Positions 18,352-27,401 are shown, counted from the stretch's first letter. The stretch: DNA of 64,000 nt from Paludibacteraceae bacterium (GCA_017559505.1 JAFYSF010000010.1:1-64000); one strand, 5' to 3'. Program-made: numbers and translations. Notes: generated from the letters alone by a model not told the origin.

Positions 18352-18382
18352 TTTGGTATTTTCAAAAAAAGTTGTACCTTTG
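18352..18382 (+). promoter_or_regulatory. Promoter of the tRNA-fMet gene
   Basis: TTTG at 18352-18355, a 19-base spacer and TACCTTTG at 18375-18382: a full match to the Bacteroidota consensus. It lies about 80 bases before the mature tRNA. Confidence 0.88.
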
Positions 18383-18463
18383 CATTCAGAAAATCGCGAT
18401 TAAGCGAGCACAATAAAGTTTACTTTAATTGTTGAGCAAAAGCGATTTCTTGACAAAAAACAT

Positions 18464-18535
<72 letters not shown>

Positions 18536-18543
18536 CTAAGCTA

Positions 18544-18571
18544 GAGACGCAATATTTTGCGTCTCTTTTTT
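18544..18571 (+). terminator. Terminator after tRNA-fMet
   Basis: GAGACGCAA (18544-18552) pairs with TTGCGTCTC (18557-18565) around TATT, followed by six T. Confidence 0.9.
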
Positions 18572-18581
18572 GTATATATTC

Positions 18582-18613
18582 CTTGGAATAGCAAGATTTA
18601 TTTACTAACTTTG
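18582..18613 (+). promoter_or_regulatory. Promoter of the glycerophosphodiesterase gene
   Basis: TAACTTTG at 18606-18613 is a perfect -7 box. CTTG at 18582-18585 stands 20 bases upstream as a partial -33 box. A transcript from here begins downstream of the TTG at 18613 and supports the ATG at 18637 as the start. Confidence 0.7.
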
Positions 18614-18636
18614 TGGCATATTTAAAATCCCACATT

Positions 18637-19443
18637 ATGAAACACTCTATTCTCAAAGCACTATTCACAATTTCCCTATCTCTTTTTTGTATTTTAATCA
18701 ACGCCCAACCACTATTAGTCGGACATAGAGGAAGTTATTGGGGAGTAGAAAATACGTCTGAAGCATTTATTAATGGAGCACTAAAAGGCTATGATTTTTT
18801 GGAGTGCGACATCAAAGTTGCAGGCGACGGCACTATTGTACTAACACATGATGACACAACGGAACGATTAGGCGGATCGCTAACAATTAATTCATCAACT
18901 TTAGAACAATTAAAGTCTGAAACCTATACTCAAACACGAGGCGGAATACAATATACTGGAAAGATTTGTACATTAGAAGAATTTCTTGATATTTGCACAA
19001 AATATAAAGTAACACCAGTGATTGAATTGAAATGGGCAACTGGAATCAATAGTAATGACCAATCAGGAATGCCTAAATTAGTGAAATTAATTGAAGAGAA
19101 AGGTTTCAGAAATAAATGCGTAATTTTAACTTCTATGAAACCTTGCTTAGAATATCTTAGAAGAAATTATCCCGATATTACATTACAATTCCTAACAAAT
19201 TCAAATTGGGAAAATAATTTTGACTGGTGTGTAGAATGGAAAATTGATGTAGATATTCGGTCTGGCTGTTTCAACAAAGAAACAGTAAAAAAATTCCACG
19301 AGGCAGGACTAAAAGTAAATGTTTGGACTGTAAATGACCACTCTGCTTATAAAAGTTATACTGAGATAGGCTGTGATTTTATTACCACCGACTATTTAGA
19401 TCCTAAAAATTTAGATAACAATGTAGTTATTAACTCAAAATAA
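18637..19443 (+). CDS. Secreted glycerophosphodiester phosphodiesterase family protein
   Basis: A 268-residue exported enzyme of the GDPD family, which splits glycerophosphodiesters into glycerol 3-phosphate and an alcohol. A signal peptide (MKHSILKALF... ending INAQ) is followed by the GDPD signature LLVGHRGSYWGVENTSEA, the acid pair FLECDIKV and THDDTTERLGG; the late ITTDY matches the barrel end. The upstream TTG start at 18613 overlaps the promoter -7 box and is rejected. Likely periplasmic. The specific substrate is open. Confidence 0.9.
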   Translation: MKHSILKALFTISLSLFCILINAQPLLVGHRGSYWGVENTSEAFINGALKGYDFLECDIKVAGDGTIVLTHDDTTERLGGSLTINSSTLEQLKSETYTQTRGGIQYTGKICTLEEFLDICTKYKVTPVIELKWATGINSNDQSGMPKLVKLIEEKGFRNKCVILTSMKPCLEYLRRNYPDITLQFLTNSNWENNFDWCVEWKIDVDIRSGCFNKETVKKFHEAGLKVNVWTVNDHSAYKSYTEIGCDFITTDYLDPKNLDNNVVINSK

Positions 19444-19504
19444 TACTAAGGTAATAAAAATTTCATTCCGCAATAATAAAACATTTCTCATTAAACTTAT
19501 AACA

Positions 19505-19538
19505 AAAAGGCGCGAATCCATTAGGATTTGCGCCTTTT
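19505..19538. terminator. Bidirectional terminator between the convergent GDPD and fbaA genes
   Basis: A long stem (AAAAGGCGCGAATCC with GGATTTGCGCCTTTT, one G-T position) has a four-base loop ATTA and A/T tracts on both sides, so it can serve both strands. Confidence 0.9.
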
Positions 19539-19564
19539 AAAAATAAATATTTCAAACAAAATTA

Positions 19565-20560
19565 TTAAGCTTTACCTGCTGAACCAAGCACATTATTAAC
19601 TTTATGCATATAAAGTTTTTTAAGTTCTTCACGAGCAGGACCAAGATATTGACGTGGGTCAAATTTATCAGGTTGGTCAACTAAGAACTTACGAACTGAT
19701 GCAGTCATTGCAAGACGACCATCTGAGTCAATATTGATTTTACAAACTGCTGATTTTGCAGCTTCGCGAAGTTGTTCTTCTGGAATACCGATAGCATCTT
19801 TCAATTTACCACCATTAGAATTGATTGTTTCAACATATTCTTGTGGAACTGATGAAGAACCATGAAGTACAATAGGGAAACCAGGAATTTGTTTTTCGAT
19901 TTCGTGAAGAATATCAAAACGCAATGGAGGTGGAACTAACATACCATTAGCATCGCGAGTACATTGTGCTGGAGTGAATTTATTAGCACCGTGAGATGTA
20001 CCAATTGAAATAGCCAAAGAGTCAACACCTGTACGTTTTACAAAGTCAACTACCTCTTCTGGACGAGTATATGTGTGATGCTCAGCAACAACATCATCTT
20101 CGATACCAGCAAGGACACCAAGTTCACCTTCTACAGTAACACCATATTGGTGAGCATATTCAACTACTTTTTTAGTAAGTTCGATATTTTCTTCGTAAGA
20201 ATGGTGTGAACCATCAATCATAACAGAAGAAAAGCCCATATCGATACAAGATTTGCAAAGTTCAAATGTATCGCCGTGATCAAGGTGAAGACAAATTTGT
20301 GGTTTTTCCCAACCAAGTTCTTTTGCATATTCAACAGCACCTTGTGCCATATAACGAAGAAGTGTTTGGTTAGCATATTTACGTGCACCTGATGACACTT
20401 GAAGAATTACAGGAGATTTTGTTTCTGCACAAGCTTGAATAATTGCTTGCATTTGTTCCATGTTGTTGAAGTTGAATGCAGGAATTGCATAACCGCCTTC
20501 TACTGCGCCTTTGAACATTTCTTTAGTGTTCACAAGACCTAATTCTTTATAACTTACCAT
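19565..20560 (-). CDS. fbaA: Class II fructose-bisphosphate aldolase
   Basis: Zinc-dependent aldolase that splits fructose 1,6-bisphosphate into DHAP and glyceraldehyde 3-phosphate. Zinc-site motifs are seen: HLDHGD near residues 92-97, GFSSVMIDGSHHSYEEN and VLHGSSSVP, with AISIGTSHGANKF before the last. The 331 residues fit the class II type common in Bacteroidota. A TATCTTTG -7 box lies upstream on the minus strand. It ends at a shared terminator and is probably a single-gene unit. Confidence 0.96.
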   Translation of the reverse strand: MVSYKELGLVNTKEMFKGAVEGGYAIPAFNFNNMEQMQAIIQACAETKSPVILQVSSGARKYANQTLLRYMAQGAVEYAKELGWEKPQICLHLDHGDTFELCKSCIDMGFSSVMIDGSHHSYEENIELTKKVVEYAHQYGVTVEGELGVLAGIEDDVVAEHHTYTRPEEVVDFVKRTGVDSLAISIGTSHGANKFTPAQCTRDANGMLVPPPLRFDILHEIEKQIPGFPIVLHGSSSVPQEYVETINSNGGKLKDAIGIPEEQLREAAKSAVCKINIDSDGRLAMTASVRKFLVDQPDKFDPRQYLGPAREELKKLYMHKVNNVLGSAGKA

Positions 20561-20639
20561 ATATTTAATTCTTTAGTAGCGAGTAAGAGACTTAAAACAA
20601 TGCCCTGACTACGCTTATTATTTATTAGAATTTGTTTTG

Positions 20640-20647
20640 CAAAGATA
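20640..20647 (-). promoter_or_regulatory. -7 box of the fbaA promoter
   Basis: CAAAGATA on the plus strand reads TATCTTTG on the minus strand, a perfect -7 element about 80 bases upstream of the fbaA start. No TTTG is found at the right distance; the region upstream is a 7-bp repeat array. Confidence 0.5.
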
Positions 20648-20653
20648 CAAAAT

Positions 20654-20688
20654 AATTATGAATTACGAATTATGAATTATGAATTATT
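20654..20688. repeat. 7-bp repeat array (AATTATG type)
   Basis: Five heptamers (AATTATG, AATTACG, AATTATG, AATTATG, AATTATT) lie between the stop of the beta-barrel gene and the fbaA -7 box. They occupy the place where the fbaA -33 region would be. Confidence 0.87.
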
Positions 20689-20689
20689 T

Positions 20690-21412
20690 TTACTTACGAA
20701 GATCAAATACGTATGCTACTGATAGTTTTACTGTTCCTTGTGTAAAATATGGCTTTGCATCTCTCAAAGGCAACGTGTAAGTATATTTATTGAAATTATC
20801 GTTATTAAATCCATGTTGATAAGATAATCTTCCTTGTAATCCATTCCATTTGAATGCTAAACCTACTTCTGCAGCGATTTCACAACGCACAACACGTCCC
20901 TCTTCTCCAAACATATTTTCTTTTTCGTGTGTTACTGGCTTATGAACTCCTGCTGGCACATTTTCAGTATATGCTTCCCATGCCCAATCTGCACCATGTA
21001 GGCCACAAGTGAAAACTGGACCTCCAAACAAAGACACTACATAACCATTTTGCATAGGGAAGTTGACATAGAAATGAAATGGGACATTTAAATAGCCTAA
21101 TTGCCGCTTAAATTTATTAGAAATATAAGTGGAAGTACTATCGTTATTATAAGCTATATTCCAACGCATTGTTCGCATTTCATACATTACCGCAGCATCA
21201 AAGCCCCAACGATTTGTAACATCCATTTCAAACAACATACCTGCATGCATACCACCTCCTGGCAACATAGTAAATGTTGCTGATTTATCAACTTGCGTAA
21301 CAATGCCATACGACATTGATGGACCTCCAATAAAACCTAGTTTCTGAGCACTCAATTTAATGCTCAATGCACATTGCACAATGCACAATAATATTATAAA
21401 TATTTTTTTCAT
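20690..21412 (-). CDS. Predicted outer-membrane beta-barrel protein
   Basis: A 240-residue exported protein with a signal peptide (MKKIFIILLCIVQCALSIKL, then SAQ) and alternating hydrophobic strands consistent with a small eight- to ten-strand barrel of the porin/OmpW-like class. It ends AYVFDLRK. No enzyme motif is seen. The signal-peptide core LLCIVQCALSI is encoded by four copies of the AATGCAC-type heptamer, in frame here. It lies 2 bases downstream of lemA, so it belongs to that transcript. Confidence 0.72.
   Translation of the reverse strand: MKKIFIILLCIVQCALSIKLSAQKLGFIGGPSMSYGIVTQVDKSATFTMLPGGGMHAGMLFEMDVTNRWGFDAAVMYEMRTMRWNIAYNNDSTSTYISNKFKRQLGYLNVPFHFYVNFPMQNGYVVSLFGGPVFTCGLHGADWAWEAYTENVPAGVHKPVTHEKENMFGEEGRVVRCEIAAEVGLAFKWNGLQGRLSYQHGFNNDNFNKYTYTLPLRDAKPYFTQGTVKLSVAYVFDLRK
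21359..21386. repeat. 7-bp repeats coding for the signal peptide core (in frame)
   Basis: Units AATGCTC, AATGCAC, ATTGCAC, AATGCAC. On the coding (minus) strand they read GTGCATT-like and encode part of LLCIVQCALSI in the beta-barrel protein. Here the ATG and the mature protein are in the same frame. Confidence 0.8.
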
Positions 21413-21414
21413 AT

Positions 21415-22008
21415 TTAGAAATTCACTTGTGGGGCTTTAGCAGCTTCAACATCTGCATGAAAATATGTAACAACATCAAATCCAAACATACTACTTAAAA
21501 TATTATTTGGGAAACGACGAATCATGGTGTTATAAGCTTTTGCTGTATTATTATATGCTTGACGTGTAACTTGAATACGATTTTCTGTGCCTTCCAATTG
21601 TTCTTGGAGGTCACGGAAATTTTGATTTGCTTTCAAATCAGGATAATTTTCTGTAATCATCATCAAACGGCCAAGTGCTAAATTTAATTCGCCTTGTGCT
21701 TCTTGATATTTTTCAAACTCTTCACGTGAAAAATTATCAATATCAACCGTAGTTTGTGTTGCTTTTGCACGAGCATTTACGACATTTTCAAGAGTTTCGC
21801 TCTCGTGAGTTGCATAACCTTTGACTGTTGCTACGAGATTTGGGATCAAATCGGCACGACGTTGATACTGACTTTCAACGTTTGCCCACTCTGTTGTGAC
21901 CGCTTCTTGCGCTGTCACCATATGGTTATAAGCATTTACAACCCACAACACTGCTATTGCAAATAGAGCAGTGATAATAATTAACATCAGTTTGGTACGA
22001 TTCATCAT
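21415..22008 (-). CDS. lemA: LemA family protein
   Basis: A 197-residue membrane-anchored coiled-coil protein. One N-terminal transmembrane segment (residues 6-26) is followed by the LemA signature YNHMVTAQEAVTTEWANVESQYQRR..., RADLIPNLVATVKGYA and NPDLKAN-like YPDLKANQNFRDLQEQLEGTENRI. Function is poorly known. LemA genes usually lie beside TPM-domain genes, as here, although a 200-base gap with an S-type repeat separates them. Confidence 0.93.
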   Translation of the reverse strand: MMNRTKLMLIIITALFAIAVLWVVNAYNHMVTAQEAVTTEWANVESQYQRRADLIPNLVATVKGYATHESETLENVVNARAKATQTTVDIDNFSREEFEKYQEAQGELNLALGRLMMITENYPDLKANQNFRDLQEQLEGTENRIQVTRQAYNNTAKAYNTMIRRFPNNILSSMFGFDVVTYFHADVEAAKAPQVNF

Positions 22009-22110
22009 ATTTTATTTGTTTTTGATTTTACAATAATTTATATTGGCACGATTTCGTGATTAACTAAAGAAAGACCGCTAGCATAAAAAAATAAATTTTT
22101 TATATGTAGG

Positions 22111-22170
22111 TTTTCTTGCTTGCACCTTACTTGAAGGTTACTATTGAATAAGGTTATCCTATGAAGAGGC
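22111..22170 (-). repeat. Dispersed CAAGCAACC-related element (S3)
   Basis: TTTTCTTGCTTGCACCTTAC plus TTGAAGGT shares all but two positions with 50113-50141. The following GGTTATCCTATGAAGAGG is the reverse complement of 16226-16243. It lies in the lemA leader region. Confidence 0.8.
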
Positions 22171-22208
22171 TAAGATGAGCCTATAGTGCGAGAGTGAATA
22201 AATATTTA

Positions 22209-23426
22209 TTAAAATCGGCCCCCGGCTCCACCTCCTCCAGAAAAACCACCTCCAAAACTTCCACCTCCAGAAAAACTACCTCGTCCACCACTGCCTCTTG
22301 ACACTATTATGATAGGTATTACATAAGGTATTATTTTACGACAATGGCAATTAGCACATTCATGGACTTTTTCTCCACGACCTGATGTCAATGATGTGGC
22401 TGGTGTAATTATTCTATCACTAACAAGACTATAGGTCTTTGCACCACACTGCGGACATAATTGATATTTAGTGGTAAGCTTCTCATATGGTAGAACTTTA
22501 TAGTTTTCACAGACGTTACATTTCCAAACATCGTAGTCAATACTTTTAACTCGCTCTTCGGCTTGTTGCTTAAAATTGAGATATTGGTCTTCTTCTGCCT
22601 CTGAAAGTAATCGCATCGATCCACCACAATGATCGCATTTTATTGGTCTTTCGCGCAGTGAACGATGAAATTTTGATGCGTACCAATAGAAAAACAAAAT
22701 TGGCAATGGAAAAACAAATGCTAATATTTTTGTTCCAAATACTAAATCATTGATACGATAATATATTACATTATTCTCACCTCGTAGATTTTGCGTACGC
22801 TTATAGAATAAGGTAGCGAAAAATATAAGTATTAAAAATGCAATTGTAAAATAAATCGTAAAAAAATCAACTATAATAATTCGCAGAGATTCGGTATTAA
22901 GCAATAGTTCTTCACGCGCTGAATCTGTAGTTAACCTACTTGAAATATTAGTCAATCCTACAACAAAAGCCTCATTCACACGTCCTTCTCGCATCAAAGG
23001 AAATATATCTTCATCAAGCAAAGAATTTAAGTAAGCGTCAGGTAACAATCCTTCAAGGCCATAACCTGTTTCGAATTTCATCGCTCGAATATCAACGACA
23101 TAGAGCCACAATAGACCATTATTCTTACCCTCTTTACCTATACGCCAAGTATTAAATAATTCGTATGCAAACTGATATTCATCATCTCCCTCGATACTTG
23201 GTACGATGACAATCGCTACTTCTACACCGACTTCTCGTTCAAGAGCAACACAAATATTATTTAAGTCTATAAGAGAACTTGAAGATAATATATTATTTAT
23301 GTCGCTCACATAACTATCCTCACCTTTCTGTTTTGGATTAAAGACTTGTGAAACAGTCAATTTTTGTGCGTAAAGAAAGGGAACAAGAGATAAAAATAAT
23401 ATGAAAAGTAATAATTTACGCATCAA
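22209..23426 (-). CDS. TPM-domain (YgcG-like) membrane protein with zinc-ribbon insert
   Basis: A 405-residue exported protein. The signal peptide (to about residue 20) is followed by a TPM domain (VSDINNILSSSSLIDLNNIC..., NNGLLWLYVVDIRAMKFETGYGLEG), then two transmembrane segments. A cysteine-rich region follows with CxxC knuckles (CDHCGG, CNVC, CPQCG, CANCHC), and then a Gly-Ser-Phe-rich tail ending GGGAGGRF. The tail is the usual ending of TPM proteins; the zinc-ribbon region is less common. It starts within the stop of the FKBP gene. The role is probably linked to LemA in the envelope, but is unproven. Confidence 0.88.
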   Translation of the reverse strand: MMRKLLLFILFLSLVPFLYAQKLTVSQVFNPKQKGEDSYVSDINNILSSSSLIDLNNICVALEREVGVEVAIVIVPSIEGDDEYQFAYELFNTWRIGKEGKNNGLLWLYVVDIRAMKFETGYGLEGLLPDAYLNSLLDEDIFPLMREGRVNEAFVVGLTNISSRLTTDSAREELLLNTESLRIIIVDFFTIYFTIAFLILIFFATLFYKRTQNLRGENNVIYYRINDLVFGTKILAFVFPLPILFFYWYASKFHRSLRERPIKCDHCGGSMRLLSEAEEDQYLNFKQQAEERVKSIDYDVWKCNVCENYKVLPYEKLTTKYQLCPQCGAKTYSLVSDRIITPATSLTSGRGEKVHECANCHCRKIIPYVIPIIIVSRGSGGRGSFSGGGSFGGGFSGGGGAGGRF

Positions 23427-23929
23427 TAATTCATAACATCAATCAAATCTATATCAAAAATCAAAGTGCTATATGGAGGTACAGAAAAGTTTCCATATGC
23501 TCCTTTTGACCCTTCTTCGCCATAGGCTTTTTCATAAGGTATATAAATTCGCCAATACGAGCCTTGTGGCATTTTGGCTAAAGCCTCCTGCCAACCCTCA
23601 ATAACACCAGAAAGATAAAATGATGATGACTCGCTATAATCAAAACATGTTCCATCGACTAACCATCCAGTATATTTAACTTTTACGGCACTTGATACTT
23701 CCAAATAAGGATCGACAGATGGTTTTGGAATAGCACCAAAACCTGTATGATACTTCTCAATCAATACTCCCGATGGCAAAATCTCTACTTCTATGACATT
23801 AGTATCTAACCCTAATTTGTCTTTTTGTGCAACAATCCATTCCTCATTATATTCTTTCCACGACATAAATCGCTCATCACAAGAAGCAAATGCTAATAGT
23901 ACTAAAAATAAAAACAATATTTTTTTCAT
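23423..23929 (-). CDS. FKBP-type peptidyl-prolyl isomerase lipoprotein
   Basis: A 168-residue lipoprotein (signal MKKILFLFLVLLAFASC, lipobox FASC) with a C-terminal FKBP domain: VKVKYTGWLVDGTCFDYS, a WQEALAKMPQGSYWRIYIP core, AYGEEGS and a closing LIFDIDLIDV strand. It should help fold envelope proteins in the periplasm or at the outer membrane. It overlaps the TPM gene by 4 bases. Small gliding-type FKBPs of Bacteroidota look similar. Confidence 0.9.
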   Translation of the reverse strand: MKKILFLFLVLLAFASCDERFMSWKEYNEEWIVAQKDKLGLDTNVIEVEILPSGVLIEKYHTGFGAIPKPSVDPYLEVSSAVKVKYTGWLVDGTCFDYSESSSFYLSGVIEGWQEALAKMPQGSYWRIYIPYEKAYGEEGSKGAYGNFSVPPYSTLIFDIDLIDVMNY

Positions 23930-23983
23930 AAATCAATATATTTAAAGGGACTTAACTTACAAAATAAACACTCTTATTAAAAC

Positions 23984-24556
23984 CTACAAATTTGGGACAA
24001 CTACTTTTTTCAAAAGCATCGTAATCAACATAGGCACAACAATTACTAAAAACGCAATTGCCACCATATATTTATTGCGTTGTTCCTCAGGCACATCAAT
24101 AACACCTTCGGACATAACCCATACCAAATAAAATATATAAACGTAAAAAAAGTTTACAAAAAACATATTAGGCATCAACGCCAAAAATAACTTAACGACA
24201 AAAGAAACCGACATCAACGACACGACCATCAACGATACATTACGATCTTCGCATTGGAATTTAAAAAAACGAGTTGACACCAAACGAACCAAATAAAACA
24301 ATGCCCCATAACTAACAACAAACGAAAAATAATCGAATGTTGACTTTACTACGGCAGTTGCAATATCCTGACTGCCAAACAGAAAAAGTCTGATAAACCC
24401 TGCAACAAACAGTATTTCAGCAAGGGGCATAATATATTGTCGCAAAATATTTTTCCCATAAAAAGTATTTAACAAAGCCTCATAAGACAATGCTTCATCG
24501 GGTTTAGAAGCAATCATCCATACATGCTTTAAGGGAAATTTGTAACGTTCAAACAC
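23984..24556 (-). CDS. Multi-pass membrane protein (Yip1-like), function unknown
   Basis: A 190-residue protein with about five hydrophobic segments (near residues 43-60, 70-90, 105-130, 133-150 and 165-185). The early MIASKPDEALSYEALLNTFYGKNILRQY and the helix pattern resemble Yip1-domain membrane proteins, but the match is only by eye. It has no catalytic motif. It sits in a close co-directional run between nfo and the FKBP lipoprotein. Confidence 0.6.
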   Translation of the reverse strand: MFERYKFPLKHVWMIASKPDEALSYEALLNTFYGKNILRQYIMPLAEILFVAGFIRLFLFGSQDIATAVVKSTFDYFSFVVSYGALFYLVRLVSTRFFKFQCEDRNVSLMVVSLMSVSFVVKLFLALMPNMFFVNFFYVYIFYLVWVMSEGVIDVPEEQRNKYMVAIAFLVIVVPMLITMLLKKVVVPNL

Positions 24557-24588
24557 TTTCCAATTAAAATTAACAATTAATAATCAAA

Positions 24589-25434
24589 TCATTTCTCTCT
24601 ATTCATTTTGAGCCACTCTATCTCTTCAGCCCAAAGACTTTCATCCGGAGTTTCTAAAATTAATGGTATATTATCAAACCGAGAATCTTGCATAATTCTC
24701 ATAAACGGACTTGCACCTAACAACCCATTGCGCAATGTTTCATGACGGTCAACTCGTGAAGCCAACTCTTTTTTCGAATCATTAAGGTGCATCCCTCGCA
24801 AATACTCAAACCCTATTACCTCATCAAAATGTCTCCATACTTCATCAAAACCTACCTCCGACAACAAGTCGTAACCTGCAGCAAAAGCATGTTGAGTATC
24901 AATACAAACACCGACGCGCGACTTATCATCTACTAGATCAATTATAGTTCGCAAATGCTCAAAACGATAACCCACATTAGTGCCTTGACCAGCAGTATTC
25001 TCTAATACAGCAATAACCCCATGCGTCTTATCCAAAGCAATATTTATACTTTCAGCAATCGTTTTCAAACAATCTTCCTCCGATATTTTCTTAAGATGCG
25101 AACCTGGATGGAAATTCAATCTATCAAGACCTAACAATTCACAGCGATGCAATTCTTCGATAAATGATTTACGACTTTTTTCAAGCGATTCCTCTTCAGG
25201 TGAACCAAGATTTATCAAATAACTATCATGAGGCAATATTTGCGCCGCAGTATAACCATACTCTGCACAACGTGCTTTAAACATTGCTATTGATTGTTCA
25301 GTCAACGCAGGAGAAAACCATTGACGCTGATTTTTTGTAAACAAAGCAAATGCTGTTGCTCCGATATTATGTGCATTCAATGGAGCATTTTCCACTCCAC
25401 CCGATGCGCTTACATGTGCTCCTATATATTTCAT
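24589..25434 (-). CDS. nfo: Deoxyribonuclease IV (endonuclease IV)
   Basis: AP endonuclease of base excision repair; cuts 5' to abasic sites. The 281-residue TIM barrel has family motifs [60 protein letters not shown] and the late [18 protein letters not shown], with the three-zinc ligands in these blocks. It begins 23 bases after gldG and is probably co-transcribed. Confidence 0.96.
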   Translation of the reverse strand: MKYIGAHVSASGGVENAPLNAHNIGATAFALFTKNQRQWFSPALTEQSIAMFKARCAEYGYTAAQILPHDSYLINLGSPEEESLEKSRKSFIEELHRCELLGLDRLNFHPGSHLKKISEEDCLKTIAESINIALDKTHGVIAVLENTAGQGTNVGYRFEHLRTIIDLVDDKSRVGVCIDTQHAFAAGYDLLSEVGFDEVWRHFDEVIGFEYLRGMHLNDSKKELASRVDRHETLRNGLLGASPFMRIMQDSRFDNIPLILETPDESLWAEEIEWLKMNREK

Positions 25435-25457
25435 ATTAATTCAATTATCATTATTTC

Positions 25458-27149
25458 TTATTTAACAAATCGTTTTTTTCTTCGCCAATAAAACACTCCT
25501 CCAAAAACGCCTAACAACACTATTGGCAACAAAGTATTTATCCACATCCACATATCTCGTTGCGATTCAACTACAGCACGATTCAATAATCTCAAATCTA
25601 CACGGCGATTACGCAACTGCATCACTCCTTCATCATCTGTTAAATACAACAATGAATTTACTATAAAATCTTTATTCCCATGCGTTTGTCGTGTAACTCG
25701 ATCGTATCCAAGTGGCACAAGCATTAAACCATCACGATGTTGTTCTATATCGTTGCGAATAATGTCACCATCAGCTACCACAACCATTCGAGCAAACTCA
25801 CTTTTGTCTATAATTTTTTCAACTTTAACACCTGCTGGCGCCATACGGTGTTTATATATAGATTCAAATCTACCCTCCAACGCAACAGCAATTGGAACAT
25901 ATTGAGTAGTAAAATATTCTTTAGGTTCAATATTTATAGCTCCCATCACATCAATCTCAGAAGGAGCTACATGTACATGACTAGCGTTGCTTGTTATCAA
26001 CAACACCTCTTTACGTATCCCGGCAGTATCACCTACAATTTCAATACCAGACGCAAAATCTGCTTTAACTGCTTGCAATGTTTTAGTAATCGGATGGTAT
26101 GGCGACCCCTGCAATAATGGCATGTAAAACCAAGGTATTGGCTCAAATCTAGGCTCTTCAGTAGGACGTGCAACATTGACTGGCATATACGCACATTGCA
26201 TATCTTCAACCACTGTCGATGTTAATCTCACCCCATAACGAAACAACATGTCACTTAAATTCACATCCAATGCAATTAAAGGAGTGGTACCGCCTTCCGA
26301 CAACATATCATTTGACATTTGCGCTCCATCTAATAACCACAAAACACTACCTCCTTGCATTATATATTGATCAATCACAAACTTATCTATCTCGCTATAC
26401 CTTTCCATCGGTTTTGCTATAATAATCGCATCATAATCATCTAAAATCGAAGCATCAGTACCTATCACCCCTCTATCCACTTGAAAATACCTACTAAGTG
26501 CATCACTTGCATCATATGTATACTCTTCAGACAGTTCCCCATGACCTTCAATAAAAGCAACCTTACGCACCTCTTTTCGATTAAGAATACGTATTGCGTC
26601 AACAAAAAGATATTCCAAATCAGCAATAGCACTATTCACGGCAGCTTCTCCCGACTTCTGAACAGAAGGTTGCATCAAACAAACTGCCATTGTATCCCTA
26701 CTACTACATATCTCAGCCCATGGGAATATTACTTGTTCTGACATCTTCCCTCCTCGTTCTCTCACTGTAACACTCATACCTCGCAAGCCTCGTTGCTCTA
26801 ATTCTGCATATTCTTCATATCGCTCTTCATCCGTAGTTGCTCTATTGGGATTATACATCTCAATCATAAGTTGCTCTGAGGCATACATATTTAATTCTCG
26901 CACCATATCTTCCGTAGCACGACGAAGACGAAGCATATTAGCATCTAAATCTCCATCAAGATATAATTTCACGGTCAAAGGCTCATTCATTTCTGCCACC
27001 AACGATTTTGAGGCTTTAGACAAAGAATAACGTCCCTCTTCTGTCAAATCAAGACGAAAAAACAGCGTCTTAGTGAATACTAACACCAAAGCCACGACAA
27101 CTACAAAACAAAAAATTACCCTATTACCTAATTTCATACCAATCAACAT
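25458..27149 (-). CDS. gldG: GldG-like ABC transporter-associated protein
   Basis: A 563-residue protein with an N-terminal transmembrane anchor (about residues 11-28), a large extracytoplasmic ABC-2 auxiliary domain (KVAFIEGHGELSEEYTYDASDAL..., DAIIIAKPMERYSEIDKFVIDQYIMQGGSVLWLLDGAQ) and a C-terminal transmembrane segment with a basic tail (VFYWRRKKRF). This matches GldG, the partner of permease GldF. The gldF gene is usually just upstream, but is absent here. Two in-frame ATGs (27149, 27137) are possible starts. The exact role outside gliding Flavobacteria is unclear. Confidence 0.85.
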   Translation of the reverse strand: MLIGMKLGNRVIFCFVVVVALVLVFTKTLFFRLDLTEEGRYSLSKASKSLVAEMNEPLTVKLYLDGDLDANMLRLRRATEDMVRELNMYASEQLMIEMYNPNRATTDEERYEEYAELEQRGLRGMSVTVRERGGKMSEQVIFPWAEICSSRDTMAVCLMQPSVQKSGEAAVNSAIADLEYLFVDAIRILNRKEVRKVAFIEGHGELSEEYTYDASDALSRYFQVDRGVIGTDASILDDYDAIIIAKPMERYSEIDKFVIDQYIMQGGSVLWLLDGAQMSNDMLSEGGTTPLIALDVNLSDMLFRYGVRLTSTVVEDMQCAYMPVNVARPTEEPRFEPIPWFYMPLLQGSPYHPITKTLQAVKADFASGIEIVGDTAGIRKEVLLITSNASHVHVAPSEIDVMGAINIEPKEYFTTQYVPIAVALEGRFESIYKHRMAPAGVKVEKIIDKSEFARMVVVADGDIIRNDIEQHRDGLMLVPLGYDRVTRQTHGNKDFIVNSLLYLTDDEGVMQLRNRRVDLRLLNRAVVESQRDMWMWINTLLPIVLLGVFGGVFYWRRKKRFVK

Positions 27150-27184
27150 TATTAAGATTTCCCCCTATTCTCACCCTAACAAAC

Positions 27185-27206
27185 ACGAAGGATATACGAA
27201 GGATAT
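27185..27206. repeat. 11-bp direct repeat (ACGAAGGATAT x2)
   Basis: Two perfect copies of ACGAAGGATAT followed by a partial third (ACGAAAC), in the 91-base gap between gldG and the Pmp3-type gene. Confidence 0.75.
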
Positions 27207-27240
27207 ACGAAACATAACTGAACCTACACCATCAAAAACA

Positions 27241-27396
27241 CTATGCCCCCTTATTCAAAATAATCAACGCACCAATCACCCCCGGAATCCAACCAAGACA
27301 AGTAAGAATAAAAACAATCAAAAAAGAACCGCAACCCTTGTCTACCACTGCCAAAGGAGGGAAAATAATTGCTAATAAAACCCTAATTAATGACAT
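27241..27396 (-). CDS. Small Pmp3/YqaE-family membrane peptide
   Basis: A 51-residue reading frame: ATG at 27396, stop TAG at 27241. The protein begins MSLIRVLLAIIFPPLAVV and contains the family signature of two membrane helices around a GCG turn (KGCGSFLIVFILTCLGWIPG), ending in ALIILNKGA. This is the Pmp3/YqaE (UPF0057) pattern, linked in other organisms to membrane potential and salt or cold stress. The gene starts 5 bases after the HD-phosphodiesterase stop, so it is in the same transcript. Confidence 0.9.
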   Translation of the reverse strand: MSLIRVLLAIIFPPLAVVDKGCGSFLIVFILTCLGWIPGVIGALIILNKGA

Positions 27397-27401
27397 AAAT
27401 A

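Noticed and set aside
18613..18636. TTG start of the glycerophosphodiesterase at 18613
   Set aside because: It lies in the promoter -7 box; the ATG at 18637 gives a proper signal peptide.
22209..23426. Zinc-ribbon part of the TPM protein as a separate gene or frameshift
   Set aside because: The frame is continuous and the Gly-rich TPM tail follows in the same frame.
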